NCBI GenBank assembly: GCA_902628275.1
Contig: CACOMI010000002.1
Location: 62,001 to 126,000, forward strand
Origin: an uncultured Pelagibacteraceae bacterium
GTDB lineage: Bacteria; Pseudomonadota; Alphaproteobacteria; Pelagibacterales; Pelagibacteraceae
Reading direction: 5' to 3'
Length of the DNA: 64,000 nt
In this document: positions 1 through 7,752 of the stretch, in pieces
How positions within the stretch are numbered: position 1 is the stretch's first letter
Layout: each line of letters starts with the position of its first letter
The notes under the pieces: generated by a model
Seen by the model: the letters and a program-made list of their open reading frames with translations, nothing else
Told to the model about the DNA's origin: nothing
Database searches by the model: none
Made by a program: the position numbers and the translations under genes

Positions 1-2
1 TT

Positions 3-401
3 AGTAGTTTTATTCAGAATTTTAAGCTCAATGACTCTATGTCTAATTTTTTAAATTTAAATGATACAGCTAATTTTTATGATTTAGTTATGAATTTATT
101 TAAAATATATAAGACAAAATTTTCTTTTAATTTTAAGGAAATTAAATATGAGAACATCGTTATAAATTTTACCTCAGAAGTAAAAAATGTTTTAGAATTT
201 TTAGAAATTCCGTGGGATGATTCTGTATTAGAATATCAAAAAACAGCAAAAGCAAGAGAACGCATCTTTACTCCAAGTTATGATCAGGTTATAAAACCTA
301 TTTATACAAAATCAATTGGAAGATGGAAAAAATATAAATCTAAATTATCTATAGTTTATCCAACACTCGAACCCTGGATAAAGGAATTCAATTATGATTA
401 A
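3..401 (+). CDS. Sulfotransferase family protein, C-terminal part (5'-truncated by window edge)
   Basis: Frame is open to the window start with no stop upstream of the ATG at 39. The C-terminus (VLEFLEIPWDDSVLEYQKTAKARERIFTPSYDQVIKPIYTKSIGRWKKY) is typical of bacterial sulfotransferase-family proteins. Confidence 0.8.
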   Translation, partial: SSFIQNFKLNDSMSNFLNLNDTANFYDLVMNLFKIYKTKFSFNFKEIKYENIVINFTSEVKNVLEFLEIPWDDSVLEYQKTAKARERIFTPSYDQVIKPIYTKSIGRWKKYKSKLSIVYPTLEPWIKEFNYD

Positions 402-1509
402 ACAAAATATAATAGTTAATAGTTGGAATGAATGGGATCCATTGAAACATGTAATAGTAGGTAGGGCAGATGGTACTTGTATTCCTGCGCCGGAACCAGC
501 ATTAGATGCAAAAGTTCCTGAAGATAGTGATATGCGAGGTCAGTTTGGCCCAAGAACTAAAGATACTGTCGATAAAGCAAATCAACTTTTAGATGACTTT
601 TCAATTATGCTTCAAAAAAGAGGTATTAAAGTTGATCGACCAACACCAATAGATTTTAATCAAAAAACTTCAACACCTGATTGGGAAACCGAAACAATGT
701 TTGGCTGTATGCCTCCAAGAGATGTTTTGTTAACAGTAGGAAATGAAATTTTAGAAGCTACTATGAGTTATCGTTGTCGTTGGTTTGAATATTTATGTTA
801 CAGACCACTTTTAAAAGAATACTATAATCAAGATCCAAACATGAGGCACGAGTCGGCTCCAAAGCCAAGATTAACAGATGCAGATTATAGAAAAGATTAT
901 TTATCAGATAAAATAGGTGTCCAAAAAAGATTAGAGTGGACTGAAAAAAAATATTTTGTAACCACAGAAGAAGAACCATTATTTGATGCGGCAGATGTAT
1001 TGAGATTTGGAAAAGACTTAGTAGTTCAGCATGGATTTACAACAAATTTGAAGGGAATTGATTGGCTAAAGAGACATTATAAAGATCATAGAGTTCATGC
1101 AGTTAACTTCCCTGGTGATCCTTATCCAATTCATATTGATGCAACTTTTACACCTATAAAAGAGGGTTTAATTATCAATAATCCACAAAGAAGACTTCCT
1201 ATGGAACAAAGAAAATTATTTGAAAACAATGGTTGGGAAATTGTAGACAGTGCACAACCAGCACATAACGAACCACCACCATTATGTTATTCATCAACTT
1301 GGCTATCAATGAATGTTTTAGTTTTGGATCCTAAAACTGTATGTGTGGAAAAAAGTGAAATTTATCAAGCTGAACAATTAGATAAACTAGGAATGGAAGT
1401 TGTACCAGTAGAACTTAGGGATGCCTACGCTTTTGGTGGAGGTTTACATTGTTGTACTGCGGATGTTTTCCGAGACGGCGAACTCAAAGATTACTTTCCA
1501 AAACAATAA
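394..1509 (+). CDS. Amidinotransferase of the arginine:glycine / inosamine-phosphate / SxtG family
   Basis: 371 aa with motifs FDAADVLRFGKDLVVQHGFTTNLKGIDWLKRHY, PIHIDATF and GGGLHCCTADVFRDG, which match the catalytic Asp/His/Cys blocks of L-arginine:glycine amidinotransferase. Overlaps the sulfotransferase stop by 8 nt. Confidence 0.88.
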   Translation: MIKQNIIVNSWNEWDPLKHVIVGRADGTCIPAPEPALDAKVPEDSDMRGQFGPRTKDTVDKANQLLDDFSIMLQKRGIKVDRPTPIDFNQKTSTPDWETETMFGCMPPRDVLLTVGNEILEATMSYRCRWFEYLCYRPLLKEYYNQDPNMRHESAPKPRLTDADYRKDYLSDKIGVQKRLEWTEKKYFVTTEEEPLFDAADVLRFGKDLVVQHGFTTNLKGIDWLKRHYKDHRVHAVNFPGDPYPIHIDATFTPIKEGLIINNPQRRLPMEQRKLFENNGWEIVDSAQPAHNEPPPLCYSSTWLSMNVLVLDPKTVCVEKSEIYQAEQLDKLGMEVVPVELRDAYAFGGGLHCCTADVFRDGELKDYFPKQ

Positions 1510-1511
1510 TT

Positions 1512-2564
1512 ATGGCAAAAATTAAAATTAAAAGGGAGCGAGTTAAATTCGCCTCAGACAATGTTGCTGGCGCTTGTCCTGAAGTATTAGATGCAATTTT
1601 AAAAGCCAATGAAGGAGATAGCACCCCTTACGGTAACGATACGATATCAACTGAATTACAAGACAAGTTTTCAGAAATCTTTGAAAAAGAAGTAATTGTT
1701 TTTCCTACTGCTTCAGGTACAGCAGCCAATGCTTTAGCATTATCTACAATGACACCTTCATACGGAAATATCTATTGCCATAAAATGTCCCACATAAATA
1801 CTGATGAATGTGGTGCACCTGAATTTTATACAGGAGGAGGAAAGTTAGTTACTTTAAATGGAGTAAAGGGAAAAATAACTGCAGACGAGTTAGATCAATC
1901 AATAGGTGGACAAGGTATTGTTCATCATACACAACCTTCATCAGTCAGTATTACTCAGCTTTGTGAAACAGGTGAAGTTTATCAATTACATGAAATTAAA
2001 AAAATTGCGGAAATTACACATAAACATGATTTAAATTTGCATATGGATGGAGCAAGATTTGCTAATGCGCTAGTTTCTTTAGATGTAACGCCAGCAGAAA
2101 TGACATGGAAATCAGGAGTTGATGTATTGTCATTTGGAGCAACTAAAAATGGATGTTTAGCGGCTGAAGCAATTATATTTTTTAAGAAAGAATTAGTAGG
2201 GGACATTGCTTTTTTAATGAAAAGAGCAGGACATTTATTATCTAAAATGCGTTTTGTCTCTGCTCAACTAGATGCTTACATCTCAAACGATGTTTGGTTA
2301 AGAAATGCAAAACATGCAAACAAAATGGGTAAAAAACTTAGTGATGGATTAAGTAAGCATAATGATATTGAAATTGCTTACCCAACTGAAGCAAATGAAG
2401 TATTTGCAAAATTTCCGAGAGAAAAAATAGAACATCTAAATTCTGAAGGTTATAAAATGAATGAAGAAGAATTAGATGGAAAAGCGGTAAGATTAGTTGC
2501 TGCATGGAACACTAAAGATAGTGATGTAGACGAATTATTAGACATCTTAAATAATTCTAACTAG
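1512..2564 (+). CDS. Low-specificity L-threonine aldolase / beta-eliminating lyase family
   Basis: ORF 1449..2564; the likely start is ATG 1512, 2 nt after the amidinotransferase stop. PLP fold I motifs: VFPTASGTAANALAL, LHMDGARFANAL, DVLSFGATKNGC. Confidence 0.9.
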   Translation: MAKIKIKRERVKFASDNVAGACPEVLDAILKANEGDSTPYGNDTISTELQDKFSEIFEKEVIVFPTASGTAANALALSTMTPSYGNIYCHKMSHINTDECGAPEFYTGGGKLVTLNGVKGKITADELDQSIGGQGIVHHTQPSSVSITQLCETGEVYQLHEIKKIAEITHKHDLNLHMDGARFANALVSLDVTPAEMTWKSGVDVLSFGATKNGCLAAEAIIFFKKELVGDIAFLMKRAGHLLSKMRFVSAQLDAYISNDVWLRNAKHANKMGKKLSDGLSKHNDIEIAYPTEANEVFAKFPREKIEHLNSEGYKMNEEELDGKAVRLVAAWNTKDSDVDELLDILNNSN

Positions 2565-2784
2565 GATTTTGTTTTAAGAACTCAATATATTTTATTACTT
2601 CTTCATATTGTTCATTAGGAATATCTTTATAACTTGCATTAAATTTGTTTTTTACACATATAGCAACATGAGCGTAGGGGTTTCTTCCTTTAGGATGATT
2701 TGGGTGTTCAGGTAATTGTCCTACCAAATAATCGCCAGCTTCCTGAATAATTTTCCAGAGTTTACTTGCGTTTTCTTTGTCCAT
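2557..2784 (-). CDS. Hypothetical protein, 75 aa (weak resemblance to phage ORF6C-like C-terminal domains)
   Basis: ORF convergent with and overlapping the aldolase 3' end by 8 nt. The HPKGRNPYAHVAICVKNKFNASYKDIPNEQYEEVIKYIEFL segment looks like a real domain. Confidence 0.55.
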   Translation of the reverse strand: MDKENASKLWKIIQEAGDYLVGQLPEHPNHPKGRNPYAHVAICVKNKFNASYKDIPNEQYEEVIKYIEFLKQNPS

Positions 2785-2873
2785 CTTTACTAATGCCTTG
2801 ATTTATCTCTAAATGATTGTATCGAGATATAATTTAAATATATTGAATATAAGCTTATATAGATTTTTTTAAA

Positions 2874-3272
2874 ATGAAATTTACTAATATAAAACTACCA
2901 TCTAACAAGAAGTTTGGATATTTCTTTAGTGGAGTTTTTTTAATTGTTTCTATTTATTTCTTTTATAAAAAACATTTATTTTTTAGCTATATATTTATAG
3001 CTATAACTTTGTTTTTTTTTATAATTACATTAATTAACGCAAAGTTACTTCTGCCTTTAAATAAGCTTTGGATGCGCTTTGGATTTTTACTAAGTAGAAT
3101 AATAAGTCCAATTATTTTAGGTATTATATTTTTTGGTTTGCTTACTCCTTATGGTCTTATAATGAGCATGTTTGGACGTGATGAACTTCGTTTAAAAAAA
3201 AATAAAAGTAAAAGTTATTGGATAGACAGAAATGAAAATTCGCCTCAAACAAACTTTAAACAACAATTTTAG
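2874..3272 (+). CDS. SxtJ-like small membrane protein
   Basis: 132 aa hydrophobic protein directly upstream of DUF5989-like and carbamoyltransferase genes; C-terminal pattern LLTPYGLIMSMFGRDELRLKKNKSKSYWIDR. Confidence 0.75.
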   Translation: MKFTNIKLPSNKKFGYFFSGVFLIVSIYFFYKKHLFFSYIFIAITLFFFIITLINAKLLLPLNKLWMRFGFLLSRIISPIILGIIFFGLLTPYGLIMSMFGRDELRLKKNKSKSYWIDRNENSPQTNFKQQF

Positions 3273-3284
3273 TGGACAATTAAT

Positions 3285-3434
3285 ATGGAATTTTTAAAAG
3301 AGCTTTGGCAGTTTCTTAGAGTTCGTAAAAAATTATGGCTTGCACCAATTATCATTGTGATGCTGATATTAGGTGGACTTTTAATTATTGCTCAAGGTTC
3401 TGTTGTTGCTCCTTTTATATATACTTTATTTTAA
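3285..3434 (+). CDS. DUF5989 / SxtK-like small membrane protein (absent from the ORF track)
   Basis: Hand-translated 49 aa: MEFLKELWQFLRVRKKLWLAPIIIVMLILGGLLIIAQGSVVAPFIYTLF*. The pattern WxFLRxRKKxWLxPIIxxxxxxGxLxxxxQGSxxAPFIYTLF fits the DUF5989 family. Confidence 0.8.
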   Translation: MEFLKELWQFLRVRKKLWLAPIIIVMLILGGLLIIAQGSVVAPFIYTLF

Positions 3435-3444
3435 GAATTGTATA

Positions 3445-5283
3445 ATGAATATACTTGGTATCTCAGCTTTTTATCATGATAGCGCCGCATGTTTAATTAG
3501 AGATGGGGATATTATTGCTGCAGCACAAGAAGAACGTTTTACTAGAAAAAAACATGATGCTGGTTTTCCGCACAATTCAATACAATATTGTTTGAAACAA
3601 GCACAATTAGATCCAGAGCATATAGATAATGTAGTTTTTTATGAAAAACCATTTATGAAGTTTGAAAGATTGCTTGAGACATATCTGGCTTTTGCACCAA
3701 GAGGTTTTACAAGTTTTTTTAAAGCTATGCCTATTTGGATAAAAGATAAACTTTTCCAAAAGTCTGTATTAATTAAAGAGCTTAAAAAAACTTTAAATCA
3801 AAAAGTAAATTGGAATGAAAAACTTCTTTTTTCTGAACATCATTTATCACATGCAGCAAGCGCATTCTACCCTTCGCCATATAAAAGTGCAGCCGTACTT
3901 ACATTGGATGGAGTAGGAGAGTGGACTACTACTTCATTTGCATTAGGAAAGGATAATGATCTAAAAGTTATTAAAGAAATTCATTTTCCACACTCTATAG
4001 GGTTACTTTATTCAGCTTTTACTTATTATACAGGTTTTAAAGTTAATTCAGGGGAATACAAAGTAATGGGTTTAGCACCTTACGGAAAACCAATTTATGC
4101 AGATTTAATAAAAGAAAAAATCTTACATATTTTAGAAGATGGAAGTTTTAAGTTAGATATGAGTTATTTTGATTTTGCCACAGGTCTGACTATGACAAAC
4201 AATAAGTTTAATAATTTATTTGGAGGTCCTCCCCGAAAACCTGAAGCAGAATTAACTCAACGTGAAATGGATCTTGCTGCTTCAGTTCAAAAAGTTACAG
4301 AGGAAATTGTTGTTAAAATTGCAAAAAACTTAGCCTTAGTAACTGGAGAAAGAAATCTTTGCTTAGCAGGAGGTGTTGCACTAAATTGTGTAGCAAACGG
4401 TATTCTATTGCGAGAAAAAATCTTTGATAATATATGGATTCAACCGGCTGCCGGTGATGCAGGTGGAGCTCTTGGAGCAGCACTTTCAGTTTGGTATTTG
4501 CATTACAATCAAAATAGAAAAATTTCATCACTGAGAGATAGCATGCAAGGATCTTTCCTAGGTCCAGAATTTAATGATATTGAAATAGAACAACAACTCA
4601 AATCATGCGGTGCTAAATTTAAAAAATATTCTGAAGAACAATTAATTGATAATGTTGCAAATGCCTTAGCTAACAAAAAAGCTATTGGCTGGATGCAAGG
4701 AAGAATGGAATTTGGTCCAAGAGCACTTGGAGGAAGAAGTATAATTGCAGATCCACGCTCTCCAACGATGCAGAAACAGCTTAATTTAAAAGTTAAATAT
4801 CGTGAAAGCTTTCGACCTTTTGCACCAAGCGTTTTGCGTGAAGATGTGAATGAATGGTTTGAGCACAATTCTGATAGTCCCTATATGCTTTTAGTTGCTG
4901 ACGTAAAGAAAGATAAACGTCGGGTAATGACTGAAAAAGAAAAAGCACTTTTTGGTATAGAAAAATTAAATATACCCCGATCAACTGTGCCTGCTGTGAC
5001 TCATGTTGATTATTCAGCAAGAATTCAAACTGTTCACTTAGATACAAATTCTCGTTATTATGAACTAATTTCCAAATTTAAAGAAAAAACTGATTGTCCA
5101 ATTATTGTAAACACCTCATTTAACGTAAGAGGTGAACCAATTGTTTGTACTCCCAAAGATGCATTTAAGTGTTTTATGGGTACTGAATTAGATGTGCTTG
5201 CCATAGGAAACTACTTGTTAATAAAAGATCACCAAGATAATTTGCTTAAACAAAAATATGAAAAAAGTTATGAGCTTGATTAA
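3445..5283 (+). CDS. NodU/CmcH-type carbamoyltransferase (SxtI-like)
   Basis: The track ORF starts at 3388, but ATG 3445 (MNILGISAFYHDSAACLIRDG) avoids overlap with the DUF5989-like gene. Motifs EHHLSHAASAFYPSPYKSAAVLTLDGVGEWTT, GRMEFGPRALGGRSIIADPR, FRPFAPSVL. Confidence 0.93.
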   Translation: MNILGISAFYHDSAACLIRDGDIIAAAQEERFTRKKHDAGFPHNSIQYCLKQAQLDPEHIDNVVFYEKPFMKFERLLETYLAFAPRGFTSFFKAMPIWIKDKLFQKSVLIKELKKTLNQKVNWNEKLLFSEHHLSHAASAFYPSPYKSAAVLTLDGVGEWTTTSFALGKDNDLKVIKEIHFPHSIGLLYSAFTYYTGFKVNSGEYKVMGLAPYGKPIYADLIKEKILHILEDGSFKLDMSYFDFATGLTMTNNKFNNLFGGPPRKPEAELTQREMDLAASVQKVTEEIVVKIAKNLALVTGERNLCLAGGVALNCVANGILLREKIFDNIWIQPAAGDAGGALGAALSVWYLHYNQNRKISSLRDSMQGSFLGPEFNDIEIEQQLKSCGAKFKKYSEEQLIDNVANALANKKAIGWMQGRMEFGPRALGGRSIIADPRSPTMQKQLNLKVKYRESFRPFAPSVLREDVNEWFEHNSDSPYMLLVADVKKDKRRVMTEKEKALFGIEKLNIPRSTVPAVTHVDYSARIQTVHLDTNSRYYELISKFKEKTDCPIIVNTSFNVRGEPIVCTPKDAFKCFMGTELDVLAIGNYLLIKDHQDNLLKQKYEKSYELD

Positions 5284-6367
5284 AAGTTTATTTCGTTGGG
5301 GATTTTATCTTTCCTATATATTTTTAGTAGTAGTAGCTTTACTAGAATTAGTATTTAGAATTTTGCCTACTTCTGATAGTTTAATGATACAAGCTGTAAA
5401 TGAAAATAATCCAATTTTACATTTTAAAGAAAATCGTACTGTTAATAAACAAATAGGTTTCAATTTTACCCACGTAAATAAAAAAAATATTAATAATTTT
5501 GGCTATGCAACTGATAGAGAATTTCTTATCAAGGATTTACAACAAAATAAAAAAAATAAGATAGCAGTAGCAATAGGTGATAGTTTTGTAGAAGCAGTAC
5601 AGGTTCATAATGATGATACTTTTCATGCTTTACTTGATAAATCTAATGAAGATATTGATATATACCCTATAGGTGTGAATGGTTCACCTTTATCGCAATA
5701 TGTTGCATTTTATAAATATGCAGAAAGACTATTCGACCCTGATATTTATATATTTACAATAGTATATAATGATTTTGATCAATCTTGGTTTAAAATTAAA
5801 AAAGCACCTGGTTATCATTACTTTACAGATGAATATGAACTTGAATTGATAAATTATAAACCATCTAATTTAAAAGAATTAGCTAGAAAAAGTGCATTCG
5901 TAAGATACTTATATTTAGATTTACAAATTTCAGTTCAAATAAATCGTTTTAAAAAAATTTTTAAGAAAGATGAAAAACCCAAACTAAAGATTCAAATTAA
6001 TGATGATTACAATATAATGCGAAAAGAACTTGGGATTAAAGCCGCAGATATATTTATGGACCATATAAAATATTTGTCTGAGAAAAAAAATGTTATAATT
6101 GTTTTAGATGGAGATAGAGATTCCATTTATAATGGTAAAAAACATCGTGAAATAGATAGTTATATTACACTATGGATGGAAAGAATAATATACAAGGCCA
6201 AACAAATACAGAGTTTACATTTGATAGACATGCATCCAATATTTTTGGCAAATTGGCAAAAAAATCAAAGAAAATTTAATTGGGACTATGATGGTCATTG
6301 GAATGAGCTTGGCCACAGCGTTGTATCTGAAGCTCTTATCAAAAAATTAAAAAAGATTTATAAATAA
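5258..6367 (+). CDS. SGNH/GDSL hydrolase-like protein with N-terminal TM helix
   Basis: GDSFVEAVQVH (block I) and DYDGHWNELGH (C-terminal D-x-x-H); overlaps the carbamoyltransferase 3' end by 26 nt (an alternative start at 5270 is possible). Confidence 0.75.
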   Translation: MKKVMSLIKSLFRWGFYLSYIFLVVVALLELVFRILPTSDSLMIQAVNENNPILHFKENRTVNKQIGFNFTHVNKKNINNFGYATDREFLIKDLQQNKKNKIAVAIGDSFVEAVQVHNDDTFHALLDKSNEDIDIYPIGVNGSPLSQYVAFYKYAERLFDPDIYIFTIVYNDFDQSWFKIKKAPGYHYFTDEYELELINYKPSNLKELARKSAFVRYLYLDLQISVQINRFKKIFKKDEKPKLKIQINDDYNIMRKELGIKAADIFMDHIKYLSEKKNVIIVLDGDRDSIYNGKKHREIDSYITLWMERIIYKAKQIQSLHLIDMHPIFLANWQKNQRKFNWDYDGHWNELGHSVVSEALIKKLKKIYK

Positions 6368-6407
6368 ATTATGTTGGCAATAATTAAAAATTATATTATT
6401 CATATTT

Positions 6408-6626
6408 ATGGTTTTTAAATTATTATTAATTACAGCTTTTTCAAATTTTTTCCTTATCTCAAGTGCGTACGCATATATAGATCCAGGAACAATTAGTATA
6501 ATCTTTCAAGCAATTGTTGGTGCAATAGTTGCAGGAGGAGTAGCATTAAAAATGTATTGGCATAAATTTAAGACTTTTTTTAGCAAGAAAAAAAAAGATA
6601 ACTCAGACCAAGAGCTTGATAAATAA
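6408..6626 (+). CDS. Small membrane protein of the YIDPGT type, 72 aa
   Basis: Signal-like N-terminus followed by AYAYIDPGTISIIFQAIVGAIVAGGVALKMYWHKFK, a pattern often seen next to glycan/carbamoyltransferase genes. Confidence 0.65.
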   Translation: MVFKLLLITAFSNFFLISSAYAYIDPGTISIIFQAIVGAIVAGGVALKMYWHKFKTFFSKKKKDNSDQELDK

Positions 6627-7731
6627 AATTAAGAATTTTATATTTTCTTTAAACACGTTAATTGAACTGAAGAATATAAAACCTAAATTCGTATTTTTTT
6701 CAGAAAATAAGTCATATCAAAAATACTCTAAAATAATTATTGATGTGTTATGCGAAGAGTATCCAGGTGAAATTTATTATTTTAGTATTGATAAAAATGA
6801 CACTATTCAAGATAACAGAGTAAAAAATTATTACATAGATTATTTTTTAATAAATTTTTTTTTTAATAGTATTAATGCAGAAAATGTATTTTTAACTTTA
6901 ACTGATTTGGGTAATCATTTTATTAAAAAAACTTCAAAAGTTAAAAAATATATATACTTTTTTCATTCTCCTATAAGCACAACAAAAAGTTATACACCTA
7001 AAGCTTTTGATAATTATGATATAATATTTTGTAATGGAAATTTTCAAATAGAAGAGATTAAAACTAGAGAAAATCTGAAAAAATTACATAAAAAAGTTCT
7101 AATTCCAACAGGATACTTTTATTTAGATTTTTTGCTTGAAAATATTGACTATAAAAAAAATATCAATGCAATTTTAATTGCACCATCTTGGAATTATGAA
7201 TTGAAAAACTTTATAAATGAAAATTTTATAGAGTTAATCAATACTTTGTTAAAAAAAAATCAAAAAGTTATTTTTAGACCTCATCCAGAGCATTATAAGA
7301 GATCAAAAAAAATATTAGAGATCATTAAGAAAAAATTTATTAATAAAAATTTTGAATTTGATGAAAGTAGTGAAAACTTAGAGTCAATGGAAAAAGCAAA
7401 ATGTTTAATTACTGATAGTTCAGGTATTGCAATAGAGTATATTATGACTTTAAAACGACCCGTTTTATATTTAGATGAATTTGACAAAATTCATAATAGT
7501 GAATTTGATGATTATGCTAATTTGAAAACAATTGATGCAAAAATAAAGGAAAATTTTGGCTATTTGTTCAAAAAAAAAGATTTTGATAAAATTGATTTTG
7601 TTATAGATCAATCAATCGAGGACTTTAAAAATAAGATCCCTAAACTAGATAATTTTATAGATGAAAATTTTGCTAATTTTGGAAAAACAAAATTTTACCT
7701 TAGAAATAAATTAAAAGATATTTTTAATTGA
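6616..7731 (+). CDS. CDP-glycerol glycerophosphotransferase-like protein
   Basis: TTG start overlapping the previous stop. IFRPHPEHY...LESMEKAKCLITDSSGIAIEYIMTLKRPVLYLDE fits the CDP-glycerol glycerophosphotransferase / TagB-like family. Confidence 0.75.
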   Translation: MINKIKNFIFSLNTLIELKNIKPKFVFFSENKSYQKYSKIIIDVLCEEYPGEIYYFSIDKNDTIQDNRVKNYYIDYFLINFFFNSINAENVFLTLTDLGNHFIKKTSKVKKYIYFFHSPISTTKSYTPKAFDNYDIIFCNGNFQIEEIKTRENLKKLHKKVLIPTGYFYLDFLLENIDYKKNINAILIAPSWNYELKNFINENFIELINTLLKKNQKVIFRPHPEHYKRSKKILEIIKKKFINKNFEFDESSENLESMEKAKCLITDSSGIAIEYIMTLKRPVLYLDEFDKIHNSEFDDYANLKTIDAKIKENFGYLFKKKDFDKIDFVIDQSIEDFKNKIPKLDNFIDENFANFGKTKFYLRNKLKDIFN

Positions 7732-7752
7732 AATTAAATATTTTTTAATTTT

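Noticed and set aside
761-979. 72 aa minus-strand ORF inside the amidinotransferase
   Set aside because: Antisense shadow of a strongly supported gene; no motif.
4313-5047. Minus-strand ORFs (4313-4531, 4509-4868, 4793-5047) within the carbamoyltransferase
   Set aside because: Antisense to conserved NodU motifs; low-complexity translations.
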